Shown here piece after piece: positions 1 to 7,185 of a DNA stretch of 64,000 nucleotides. Source of the stretch: Xiheimicrobium sp033763395 (lineage in GTDB: Bacteria > Myxococcota > Myxococcia > Myxococcales > Myxococcaceae); NCBI GenBank assembly GCA_033763395.1, contig JANRKQ010000150.1, positions 62,001-126,000 on the forward strand, read 5' to 3'. A program made the position numbers and the translations under genes. The notes beneath the pieces are model-generated. The model was given only the letters and a program-made list of their open reading frames with translations, did not search any database and had not been told where the DNA came from. Each line of letters opens with the position of its first letter. The first letter of the stretch is position 1.

Positions 1-1392
1 CTTGATGCGGCGCAGGGCGGTGCGCACGTCGCGGTCGAGCGCCTCGACGAGCTCGTCGGTGGTGTTCAGCTTGCGCGCGAGCCGCTTGAGGGCCTGCGGG
101 TTGCCGGTCGATTCCTTGAGCCACAGCTTGAGCTCGTTGAGCGGCACGCCGTACTGGCGCTCGATGTCGCGCAGCTCGTCTTCGGCGCGCACCACCGTGT
201 CGATCATGTCCGAGACGTGCTTGACGACCCGGTCGATCATCTTCTTCGACAGGCGCATCTCTTCGAGCGCCTCCATCAGCTTCTCGCGCAGCTCGACCGC
301 CTCGGCCTTGAGCTCCTTGCGCTTGACCTCGGAGAGCTTCTTGCGGCCGCCCAGGTCTTCCTCGACGTCCTCGAGGTCCTTGTAGACCTTCCTGAACTTG
401 TCGATCTGCTTGTTGATCGTCTCGATGCGGTTGAGCTCGGCCTGGTTGAGCTGGATCTCCTTGGGAGCGCCCGGCACGCCCTCGGCGACCTCGGCGCCTT
501 CGACGACCGCCTCGGCCTCGTACTCGGCCTCTTCCTCTTCCTCGCGCTGCGGCTCTTCGGGGGCGTCTTTGAGCACCTCACGAATGCGCAGCTTGCCGGC
601 CTTGAGGCGGGGGCCGATCTCCATCACCTCGAGCACCGCGACCTTGCAGTCGAGGAGCGCGCGCATCACTTCCTTCTCGCCGTCTTCGATGCGCTTGGCG
701 ATCTCGACCTCGCCCTCGCGGGTGAGCAGCGAGACCGAGCCCATCTTGCGCAGGTACAGGCGCACGGGGTCGTTCGACTTCGCCCCCGGCTCGTCGGCGA
801 TCTTCGGCGCCTCTTCCTCTTCCTCCTCCTTCTCTTCTTCCTTCTTCTTCTCTTCCTCTTCTTCGGCCGCGACGGTCGGCTTGACCTCGGTGTTGTCGAC
901 CGACTTCTGCGCGTCGACGACCTCGATCTCGTTGTCACCGAACATCGACATCACGTCGTCGATCTGATCGGACGACACGACGTCTGCGGGCAGGGCGTCG
1001 TTCACCTCGTCATAGGTGAGGTAGCCCTTCTGCTTGCCGGACTCGACGAGGTCCTTCACTTCCTTGCGCTCGGTGACGGGCTCTTCTTCGGCCTCGTCCT
1101 TCTGCGCGTCGGGGTCGACCTCAGCCTCGAGCATCGCCTCTTCGGCGAGCTCTTCCACCTCGTCACCGTCGACCTCCGAGATGCCCTTGCCCTTCGTCTT
1201 CAGGAGCTTTGCCTTCGCGAGCGAGGTGGCGTCCTGCTGCGGGCCGGTGGCGGTGGCGCCCGCCGGCTTGAGCGTGGGCTTCACGAGGACGCGCTTCTTC
1301 TCGGCCTCGCTCGCCTTCGCCGGCACCACCTTCTTCTTCGGATCCTTCTCGGACTTCTTCTTGTCGGCGGCGCGGGCGTTCTTGTTCGGCAT
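1..1392 (-). CDS. rpoD: RNA polymerase primary sigma factor RpoD/SigA, N-terminal 464 residues (C-terminus beyond left edge)
   Basis: This is the primary sigma factor that directs RNA polymerase to housekeeping promoters. The reading frame stays open from an ATG at 1392 to the left edge, so only the N-terminal 464 residues are visible. Near residue 200 is the region 1.2 signature DPVRLYLRKMGSVSLLTREGE. Before it lies a region 1.1-like stretch (about 85-150, GYLTYDEVNDALP). Between them is a very acidic/lysine tract of mixed E and K runs (about 180-205). After region 1.2 comes a long charged non-conserved region, then a segment ending FLLNxT-like in style (KLWLKESTGNPQ). Regions 2-4, which contact -10 and -35, are off the window. 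The start has GAAGGTG nine bases upstream. It is the last visible gene of rpsU-yqeY-dnaG-rpoD, 111 bp after dnaG. The identification is very secure from sequence and context. Confidence 0.95.
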   Translation of the reverse strand, partial: MPNKNARAADKKKSEKDPKKKVVPAKASEAEKKRVLVKPTLKPAGATATGPQQDATSLAKAKLLKTKGKGISEVDGDEVEELAEEAMLEAEVDPDAQKDEAEEEPVTERKEVKDLVESGKQKGYLTYDEVNDALPADVVSSDQIDDVMSMFGDNEIEVVDAQKSVDNTEVKPTVAAEEEEEKKKEEEKEEEEEEAPKIADEPGAKSNDPVRLYLRKMGSVSLLTREGEVEIAKRIEDGEKEVMRALLDCKVAVLEVMEIGPRLKAGKLRIREVLKDAPEEPQREEEEEAEYEAEAVVEGAEVAEGVPGAPKEIQLNQAELNRIETINKQIDKFRKVYKDLEDVEEDLGGRKKLSEVKRKELKAEAVELREKLMEALEEMRLSKKMIDRVVKHVSDMIDTVVRAEDELRDIERQYGVPLNELKLWLKESTGNPQALKRLARKLNTTDELVEALDRDVRTALRRIK

Positions 1393-1503
1393 GTTCAGGA
1401 GCACCTTCGGGGTGTGGAAACCTGCTGAAAGTCCCGGCCCTTACCCCAAAGACCGGACGGAGTTCAAATAACTGCCACCCTTCACCCACAACGCTTGGAC
1501 GAC

Positions 1504-3252
1504 CTACTTCTGTGACAGCAGACGCTGCTTGAGGGCCAGCAACTGCCCTCGCTGTTCGAGGAGGGCCCTCGCCTCGTCGGTGAGCTCGGAAGCCCCCGGA
1601 GTTTGAGCCGTTTCGCGGGCGATGCGGGCCAGCTGTTCCTCGATGGACCGCAGCTTGAGCCTTCGACCGATGGCGAAGAAGGCCGGTTCCAGCGGTTGGT
1701 CTTCTGCTGGCAGCTGATCTCGCGCGGTGGTGAGGGCGGTTTTGACCCCCTCGCTGGCCTCGTAGACCGCGTCTTCCGGCCCGGAGCCGCCCTGGATCGC
1801 CGCGACGAGGGTGCGCAGCCCCAGGTGCTTGAGCTCGTCAAAGCAGCGGTACTCGTCCTTCGCGAGGAGCCGGCGGTCGCGCACGAGGCAGGCGACGTAG
1901 AGGGCCTCCATCGGCTCGGGGCGTGGCTCGGCGGGGCCGGGGCGGGGCGCGGGGCGGGCCTGCTGCGGCGAGCGGCTCCGCAGCGCGGCCTCGAGCTCGG
2001 ACGCGGGGATCGCGAAGTGTTTCGCCATCGCGCCGAAGAAGGCGCTGCGCACCAGGCCCACCGGGAGCTGCGCAGTGATGGCCTTGAGTCGGTCGAGCGC
2101 GCTCATCTTCTCTTCGAAGCTCGCGCCGGGGCCGCCGGGGAGCAGGGTGGTGAACAGGTGCGTCGTCAGCGGCTGCGCCTGCTTCACCAGCTGCTGCACC
2201 GCCTCGGCGCCGTTCTTCTTGGCGAATGTGTCGGGGTCTTCGCCCTCGGGCAGAACCGCCACCCGGGATGACTGGCCGGCGGCGAGGATCGCTCCGGCGA
2301 GGCGCTCGACGGCCTTGCGACCGGCTTCGTCACCGTCGAGGAGCAGCACCAGCTCCTTCCCCTCGAGGCGCGAGAGGAGCGTCATGTGGCCCGGCGTGAG
2401 CGCGGTCGAGCACAGCGCCACCGCGTTCTTCACCCCGGCCTGGTGGAGCCCGATGGCGTCGAAGTAGCCCTCGCACAGCACCGCCGACTTCTTCTTGCGG
2501 ATCTCGTCGCGCGCCTGGTCGGTGGCGTAGAGCACCTCGCTCTTGTTGTAGAGCCGCGACTCCTTCGAGTTGAGGTACTTGGGCCCGTCGTCGCCCTCGA
2601 GCAGTCGGCCGCCGAAGGCAATGGTGCGCCCTTCCGGCGAGCGGATGGGGATCATCACGCGCCCGCGGAACGTGTCGTAGAAGCCGTCGCCCTTGGTGCG
2701 GGGAGACACCAGGCCCGCCTTCTCTCCGAACGCGAGCAAGCCCTGCTCACGCAGGCGGTCGGCCAGATCGGTCCACGCCATGGGAGCCCAGCCCAGCCCG
2801 AAGGCCCGCATGAGCTCGTCGGTGAGGCCGCGGCTGCGCAGGTATTCACGCGCGTGGTGGCCCACGGCGGGATCCCACAGGCGCTGCTGGAAGTGCTGCG
2901 CCGCGAAGTCGGTGGCGTCTTTGATCTGCTGTTTCTCGCGCATCGCCGGGTCGACGGCGGCCTCGAGATCGATGCCGAGCTCCTTGGCGAGATCGCGCAC
3001 GGTGTCGACGAAGGGCTTGCCGAGCAGTCGCTGCACGAAGCTGATCGCGTCGCCGCCGGCCTGACAGCCGAAGCACTTGAAGCGGCGGGTGTCGGCCCAC
3101 ACGTAGAAGCTGGGGGACTTCTCCTGATGGAAGGGACAGAGGCCCTTGTAGCTGCGCCCCGACTTCTTGAGCTCGACGCCATGACGCTGCACCAGCGCCA
3201 CCATGTCGATGCGCTCGCGCACTTCGTCGATTTTGTGCTCAGGGATCAGCAC
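1504..3252 (-). CDS. dnaG: DNA primase DnaG
   Basis: DnaG makes the RNA primers for DNA replication and works with the replicative helicase. The 582-residue protein is of usual length. Its N-terminal CHC2 zinc domain has ligands C39, H42, C60 and C63 (LCPFH and CFGC). The TOPRIM catalytic domain follows at about 255-340, with CEGYFDAIGLHQAG and the metal-binding DGDEAG near residue 305. The C-terminal 150 residues form the less conserved helicase-binding part. The start is GTG (GTG CTG ATC CCT) with AAGGAG about 13 bases upstream. That spacing is long, so a slightly different start cannot be excluded. It sits between the GatB/YqeY gene and rpoD, the classical macromolecular synthesis operon order. 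No damage or missing motif is visible. Confidence 0.96.
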   Translation of the reverse strand: MLIPEHKIDEVRERIDMVALVQRHGVELKKSGRSYKGLCPFHQEKSPSFYVWADTRRFKCFGCQAGGDAISFVQRLLGKPFVDTVRDLAKELGIDLEAAVDPAMREKQQIKDATDFAAQHFQQRLWDPAVGHHAREYLRSRGLTDELMRAFGLGWAPMAWTDLADRLREQGLLAFGEKAGLVSPRTKGDGFYDTFRGRVMIPIRSPEGRTIAFGGRLLEGDDGPKYLNSKESRLYNKSEVLYATDQARDEIRKKKSAVLCEGYFDAIGLHQAGVKNAVALCSTALTPGHMTLLSRLEGKELVLLLDGDEAGRKAVERLAGAILAAGQSSRVAVLPEGEDPDTFAKKNGAEAVQQLVKQAQPLTTHLFTTLLPGGPGASFEEKMSALDRLKAITAQLPVGLVRSAFFGAMAKHFAIPASELEAALRSRSPQQARPAPRPGPAEPRPEPMEALYVACLVRDRRLLAKDEYRCFDELKHLGLRTLVAAIQGGSGPEDAVYEASEGVKTALTTARDQLPAEDQPLEPAFFAIGRRLKLRSIEEQLARIARETAQTPGASELTDEARALLEQRGQLLALKQRLLSQK

Positions 3253-3341
3253 GGTGGGGACACGGCTCCTTGGGACCCACGCACAGGGTAACCACCGGCC
3301 GGCGCGTTCTCGATCGCACCGGCCCGTTCAGCGGAGCCGCG

Positions 3342-3800
3342 TCACGCCATGCGAGACAGCTGGGCCTTCACCTCTTCCGAGATGGCCTTGCCCTCGGCCT
3401 GGCCCTTCAGCTTCGCCGAGGCGACCTTCATCACGGCGCCGAGATCTTTCAGCGTCTTCGCGCCGGCCTCGAGGATGCAGCTCTTCACGGCCTCGGCGAG
3501 CTGGGTCGGGTCGAGCTGCGCGGGCAGGTAGGCCTGCAACACCACGATCTCCTTCTCTTCTTTCTCGGCCAGCTCAGGCCTGCCGGCGGCCTTGAACTCG
3601 GCGGAGGAGTCGCGGCGCTGCTTCACGAGGGTGGTGATGACCCCGATGACGCCCGCGTCGTCGAGCACCTTCGCCTCGCCCTCGACCTCTTTGTACTTCA
3701 CGGCGCTCTTGAGCATTCGCACGACGGTGAGCTTGAGCTCGTCCTTCGCGCGCATCGCGTCCTTCAAGTCCGCGTCGATTCGCTCCTTCAGCGTGGCCAT
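3342..3800 (-). CDS. GatB/YqeY domain-containing protein
   Basis: This is a 152-residue stand-alone YqeY-type protein, related to the tRNA-binding tail domain of the GatB amidotransferase subunit. The family is linked to tRNA-dependent amidation by homology, but the role of the free-standing protein is not settled. Family features visible are the N-terminal LKERIDADLKDAMRAKDE, the central FKAAGRPELAEKEEKEI, the YLPAQLDPTQLAEAV motif and the C-terminal DLGAVMKVASAKLKGQAEG. AAGGAG lies six bases upstream of the ATG. In many bacteria this gene sits between rpsU and dnaG, as here. Because it follows the terminator at 3821-3859, its expression, like that of dnaG and rpoD, depends on read-through or an internal promoter. 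Confidence 0.93.
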   Translation of the reverse strand: MATLKERIDADLKDAMRAKDELKLTVVRMLKSAVKYKEVEGEAKVLDDAGVIGVITTLVKQRRDSSAEFKAAGRPELAEKEEKEIVVLQAYLPAQLDPTQLAEAVKSCILEAGAKTLKDLGAVMKVASAKLKGQAEGKAISEEVKAQLSRMA

Positions 3801-3820
3801 GGCGTTCTCCTTGAGGCTTC

Positions 3821-3859
3821 AAAAAAGGGGAGGTTGGCAACGAGGGTCGCCAACCTCCC
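3821..3859 (-). terminator. Intrinsic terminator between rpsU and the yqeY-dnaG-rpoD genes
   Basis: On the minus strand a perfect 11-bp stem (GGGAGGTTGGC with GCCAACCTCCC, loop of 10) is followed by C and six T residues. This is the textbook form of a Rho-independent terminator. It lies 65 bp after the rpsU stop and just before the ribosome binding site of the next gene. An rpsU-dnaG terminator that sets the ratio of S21 to primase and sigma is known in the E. coli operon; the same role here is inferred. Confidence 0.9.
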
Positions 3860-3924
3860 GGGACTTCCTGACAGGTCAGCCGAGGCACGTGTTCGTGTCG
3901 GCCGGCGTGTCATTGAGGGGTGCT

Positions 3925-4119
3925 TCAGGCGCCCTTGCGGAACTTCTTCACCGCGCGCTTCTTGGCAGCCATCATTTTCTTCTTCTTCTTCACCGATGGC
4001 TTCTCGTAGTGCTCGCGCTTGCGGATCTCGGAGAGAATTCCAGCCTTCTCCGTCGCCTTCTTGAAGCGCTTGAGCGCGCCCTCGATGGACTCGCCGTCCT
4101 TGACACGAATCGTCGTCAT
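3925..4119 (-). CDS. rpsU: 30S ribosomal protein S21
   Basis: S21 is a small basic protein of the 30S subunit, near the site where the mRNA Shine-Dalgarno meets 16S rRNA. The 64-residue product has the family core ALKRFKKATEKAGILSEIRK followed by the basic tail (KKKKKMMAAKKRAVKKFRKG). Its ATG is preceded by an exceptionally strong ribosome binding site. It is the first gene of the rpsU-yqeY-dnaG-rpoD operon and is followed by a strong intrinsic terminator. Length and sequence are typical. Confidence 0.97.
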   Translation of the reverse strand: MTTIRVKDGESIEGALKRFKKATEKAGILSEIRKREHYEKPSVKKKKKMMAAKKRAVKKFRKGA

Positions 4120-4127
4120 CTGAGCCT

Positions 4128-4163
4128 GTCACCTCCTTTACGGCACCACCCGTGAGGTGGTGC
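4128..4163 (-). promoter_or_regulatory. rpsU leader: hairpin plus full-length Shine-Dalgarno sequence
   Basis: On the minus strand AAAGGAGGTGAC (4128-4139) matches essentially the whole anti-Shine-Dalgarno tail and ends eight bases before the rpsU ATG. Just upstream (4143-4163) is a perfect 8-bp inverted repeat, GCACCACC with GGTGGTGC, loop of 5. No T-tract follows it on either strand, so it does not look like a terminator. A hairpin against an extended SD in front of the gene for an SD-proximal ribosomal protein would suit translational control, but that is inference. Confidence 0.55.
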
Positions 4164-4217
4164 GGGCTTTCAAAACCGGGGCGGCTCGTGGCACAGACGG
4201 CCTCGAAAGGCAACGAC

Positions 4218-4709
4218 ATGACCGCGTTCCATGGCACCCGCACGCAGGGCCCGAAGACCGAGGTGTACGCCGAGCTGCTGCGGCAGGCGAAGGGGCAGTT
4301 CGAGGGGGAGCGCGACGTCATCGCGAACGCGGCGAACCTCTCGGCGCTGCTGGCATTCCACCTCGAGGGGCTGAACTGGTCTGGGCTGTATTTCCTCAAG
4401 GGCGGCGAGCTGGTGCTGGGACCGTTCCAGGGCAAGCCGGCGTGCGTGCGCATCGCGGTGGGGAAGGGCGTGTGTGGCACGGCGGTGGCGACGAAGGCCT
4501 CGGTGCTGGTGCCCGACGTGCACGCGTTCCCCGGGCACATCGCGTGCGACGAGGCGTCACGGAGCGAGCTGGTGGTGCCGCTCGTGCGACAGGGCCAGGT
4601 GCTGGGCGTCATCGATCTCGACAGCCCCCGCGTCGAGCGCTTCGACCTGGACGATCAGCGTGGCGTCGAGGCGTTGGCGGCGCTGTACGTCGACGCCTGC
4701 GCCTGGTGA
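4218..4709 (+). CDS. Free methionine-(R)-sulfoxide reductase, GAF-domain type (fRMsr)
   Basis: This 163-residue protein is a single GAF domain of the fRMsr (MsrC/YebR) family, which reduces free methionine-R-sulfoxide with thioredoxin. Family hallmarks are LNWSGLYFL, LGPFQGKPACVRI, GVCGTAV, the ACDEASRSELVVPL stretch and GVIDLDSP. The three family cysteines (ACVRI, GVCG, IACD) are all present, which argues for an active enzyme rather than a signalling GAF domain. The ATG at 4218 is chosen over an upstream in-frame GTG because AAAGG lies seven bases before it and family members begin here. It is divergent from rpsU and convergent with the DoxX-like gene. It probably acts alone in oxidative-damage repair. 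Confidence 0.9.
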   Translation: MTAFHGTRTQGPKTEVYAELLRQAKGQFEGERDVIANAANLSALLAFHLEGLNWSGLYFLKGGELVLGPFQGKPACVRIAVGKGVCGTAVATKASVLVPDVHAFPGHIACDEASRSELVVPLVRQGQVLGVIDLDSPRVERFDLDDQRGVEALAALYVDACAW

Positions 4710-4721
4710 CGGGGGTTCACG

Positions 4722-5162
4722 TCAGGCCTCCGCGCGCGCCTGCCGGCGGAGCCGAAAGGCCTGCCAGGCCCCGGTGCTCCACAGCGCCCACGCGACGAGC
4801 ACCGGCTGGAAGAACAGCCGAACGAAGCGCGCGGTGTCGGAGTTCAACGTGAAGGCGTCGATGCGGTTGACGTACTGCGAGACGTTGCCGGGGAAGATGG
4901 CCACGAAGAACGCCGCGACGACCCAGCCGACGACGGCGCGCTGCTGGCTGAGCGCGACCAGCGCGGCGCCCAGCGCGAGCTCGACGAGCCCCGAGAGGAC
5001 GACGACGAGATCGCCGTCGAGCGGCACCCACGTCGGCACCTGGGCGAGGAACTCGGCGCGGGCGAACGTGAGGTGCGCGGTGCCTGCGAAGAGCAGGTTC
5101 AGGCCGAGCCACCAGCGGAAGGCGGTCTGGAGGCGGGTGGGGGGCGGGGGCCTGGGCAGCAC
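4722..5162 (-). CDS. DoxX-like small integral membrane protein
   Basis: The product is about 146 residues with four probable membrane helices. These are FRWWLGLNLLFAGTAHLTF, LVVVLSGLVELALGAALVAL, AVVGWVVAAFFVAIFPGNV and LFFQPVLVAWALWSTGA. This layout, the early GTAHL and the FPGNV motif fit DoxX-type proteins, a large family with no single established function. The GTG at 5162 is preferred because GGAG lies six bases upstream; an in-frame TTG at 5198 would add twelve residues. It ends 12 bp from the fRMsr stop, convergently. I see no operon partner. Confidence 0.7.
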   Translation of the reverse strand: MLPRPPPPTRLQTAFRWWLGLNLLFAGTAHLTFARAEFLAQVPTWVPLDGDLVVVLSGLVELALGAALVALSQQRAVVGWVVAAFFVAIFPGNVSQYVNRIDAFTLNSDTARFVRLFFQPVLVAWALWSTGAWQAFRLRRQARAEA

Positions 5163-5214
5163 GGTGTTCTCCAGCAGGATCAGGTGAGGTGTATTCAACC
5201 TCGCCCGGCTCCGC

Positions 5215-5697
5215 CTACTCGACGTCGCGGATGATCAACGTGTTGGTGCGCGTGTCGACGGAGACGGTGCCTCGCGGTGAGAGGCCGGCCTTCACCTGGG
5301 CCACGAGGTCCGAGGCGTTGGCGTAGCTGACTGGAATGAGCCGCATGGTGAGCGGCTTCTCGAGGAACGCCGCCTCTTTCGCCTTGCGGCGCGCCTCGGA
5401 CTCTTCGGCGAGCCTGTTGAGGGGAGCGACACGAACGATCTCACCGATGCGCTCCACCCCCAGGCCCTTCGACGCCAGCACGACGCGAAAGGCCTCGTCC
5501 CACGGAACGGCGCGCAGGTGGAGCGTCACCTTGCCCGACACCTCCTCACTCGTGACGAGGTTGAAGCGACCGACGTCGGCGAAGAGGCGCAGCACCGTCT
5601 GCACGTCGGCGTTCACCAGCTCGAGGCTCACCTTCCTGGGCGGCGCCGCGAGACCGCTTCCGCTCCAGAGCACCACCGCGAGCACGAGCCAGCGCAT
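5215..5697 (-). CDS. Secreted secretin/TonB short N-terminal (STN)-like domain protein, stand-alone
   Basis: This is a 160-residue exported protein. After a signal peptide (MRWLVLAVVLWSGSGLAA) comes an STN/secretin-N pattern. VSLELVNADVQTVLRLFADV is followed by the typical VTLHLRAVPWDEAFRVVLAS, and then a second small alpha/beta unit, RLIPVSYANASDLVAQVKAG with VDTRTNTLIIRD. These are the first periplasmic domains of PilQ-type secretins, but the pore-forming C-terminal domain is absent and the frame ends cleanly in TAG. It may be an accessory subunit or a remnant; the sequence cannot decide. The ATG at 5697 has a perfect AAGGAGGT upstream. It is divergent from the TPR gene, 90 bp apart. Confidence 0.75.
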   Translation of the reverse strand: MRWLVLAVVLWSGSGLAAPPRKVSLELVNADVQTVLRLFADVGRFNLVTSEEVSGKVTLHLRAVPWDEAFRVVLASKGLGVERIGEIVRVAPLNRLAEESEARRKAKEAAFLEKPLTMRLIPVSYANASDLVAQVKAGLSPRGTVSVDTRTNTLIIRDVE

Positions 5698-5787
5698 GAC
5701 GACCTCCTTCGGACGAGACGGAAGATCCGCAGCGTCGCACGAATGGGCCACCGCACGGACCTCGCCGTTCATGCGACACTCACCGCC

Positions 5788-7086
5788 ATGTCAGACGAAG
5801 CGCTCTTTCAGCGCGGGCGCAGGGCCCTCGAGGCGGGCCGGTTCGACGAAGCGCGGCGCCTGTTCGATCAGCACGAAGCGGCCCTGGGGACGACCGACGA
5901 GACCCGCTCGCTCCTGGCGGCGGCCGAGGCGAAGACGGCGGCAGGTGACGTGAACGGCGCGGCCCGCGACTTCCAGCGGGTCGTCGAGCGGAACCCGACC
6001 CTCGCCCACGCATGGGTCGGCCTCGGCCGCCTCGCGCTCTTCACGGGCGACGTGGCCTCGGCGAAGGCGCACGCCTCCGCCGCCACGCAGCTCGAGCCCG
6101 GGCTCGGCGCCGGTTGGACCGTGCTCGGCGTCGTTCGTGAGGCCTCCGGAGACTCGACCGGCGCGCTCGAGGCCCTCCGGCGCGGGGCCGCGTCGGCCCC
6201 AGAGGCGTTCTTCTCGCAGTTCAACCTGGGCCGGGTGCTGGCCTCGCTGCGGCGCTTCGATGAGGCGTTGCCGTCGTTGCGCCGTGCCGTCGAGCTCGAG
6301 CCGAAGAACCCGTCAGCGCACGACACGTTCGCCCACGTGCTCTCGCAGGCCGGGCGACTCGACGAGGCCGTCGCCCCGCTCGAGCAGGTGGTGCTCCTCA
6401 CTCCACGGCGAGTCGAGCCCTGGGCGTCGCTCGTCGACCTCCACTTCGCGCGCAAGGCGCCCGACGAGGCGCGCACCGCGGCCGACCGTGGCCTGCGCGA
6501 AGCGGGAGAGAGCCCGATCCTCCTCGAGAAGGCCATCGCGTGCGCCGTGCTGCTCGACGACGTCGGCGGCGCCGTGGGCTACCTGGAGCGTGAGCTCGCG
6601 GCGGCGCCGCAGCATGAACGCGCGTGGCTCAACCTGGCGAACCTGTCGATCCTCACCGGCGACGTTTCGCGGGCCGAGCAGGTGGCGCGTGCCCTCCTCG
6701 AGAAGAACCCCGCGAAGTGGGAAGCGCACTTCGTGCTCGGAAACCTCCTCGAGGCGACGGCGCGTCTGGACGACTCGATCGCCGCGTACCGTTTGGCCGT
6801 CACTCACGGGCCTCACGAGTGGCGTCCGCGCGTGAACCTCGGCGCCGCGCTGGTGCAGCACGCGTCGGCCGAGCGGCACCGGGAAGCAGTCGAGGTGCTG
6901 TCGAGCGCGCTCCGGCTGGTGCCGCGGGGAGAGTGGCGGGCCCACTACAACCTGGCGCTCGCGAAGGCCCGGCTCGGCCAGCGAGACGAAGCGCTCGCGT
7001 TGGTGCAGCGCATCGAGGCCGAGGCGCAGGCTGGGGCGCCCATCGTCGTGGAAGCGAACCGGCTCCGGCGAAACCTCGGGGGCTGA
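5788..7086 (+). CDS. Tetratricopeptide repeat protein
   Basis: This 432-residue protein is built almost wholly of TPR units, for example FNLGRVLASLRRFDEALPSL, AHDTFAHVLSQAGRLDEAVA and LNLANLSILTGDVSRAEQVA. No signal peptide or membrane segment is seen, so it is probably cytoplasmic and a protein-protein adaptor. The start MSDEALFQRG at 5788 is chosen because it begins a TPR-like helix and leaves an intergenic space to the divergent STN gene; longer upstream frames overlap that promoter region. It ends 99 bp before the first of three AAA+ genes on the same strand and may be co-transcribed with them. A partner role there is speculation. Confidence 0.85.
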   Translation: MSDEALFQRGRRALEAGRFDEARRLFDQHEAALGTTDETRSLLAAAEAKTAAGDVNGAARDFQRVVERNPTLAHAWVGLGRLALFTGDVASAKAHASAATQLEPGLGAGWTVLGVVREASGDSTGALEALRRGAASAPEAFFSQFNLGRVLASLRRFDEALPSLRRAVELEPKNPSAHDTFAHVLSQAGRLDEAVAPLEQVVLLTPRRVEPWASLVDLHFARKAPDEARTAADRGLREAGESPILLEKAIACAVLLDDVGGAVGYLERELAAAPQHERAWLNLANLSILTGDVSRAEQVARALLEKNPAKWEAHFVLGNLLEATARLDDSIAAYRLAVTHGPHEWRPRVNLGAALVQHASAERHREAVEVLSSALRLVPRGEWRAHYNLALAKARLGQRDEALALVQRIEAEAQAGAPIVVEANRLRRNLGG

Positions 7087-7185
7087 TTCGGCGGCCTCTC
7101 GCGTCGCGATCTCGAACGGTCGAGAACGACGAGCCGTCCGGTGAGAAGCGCCTGCTACGCTCGCGCCACGAGGGGAATTGGCCAC

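Noticed and set aside
4143..4163. Hairpin in the rpsU leader as a terminator for the fRMsr strand
   Set aside because: It lies upstream of the fRMsr start and is followed by GGGCTTTC, not a T-tract; a leader role is more likely.
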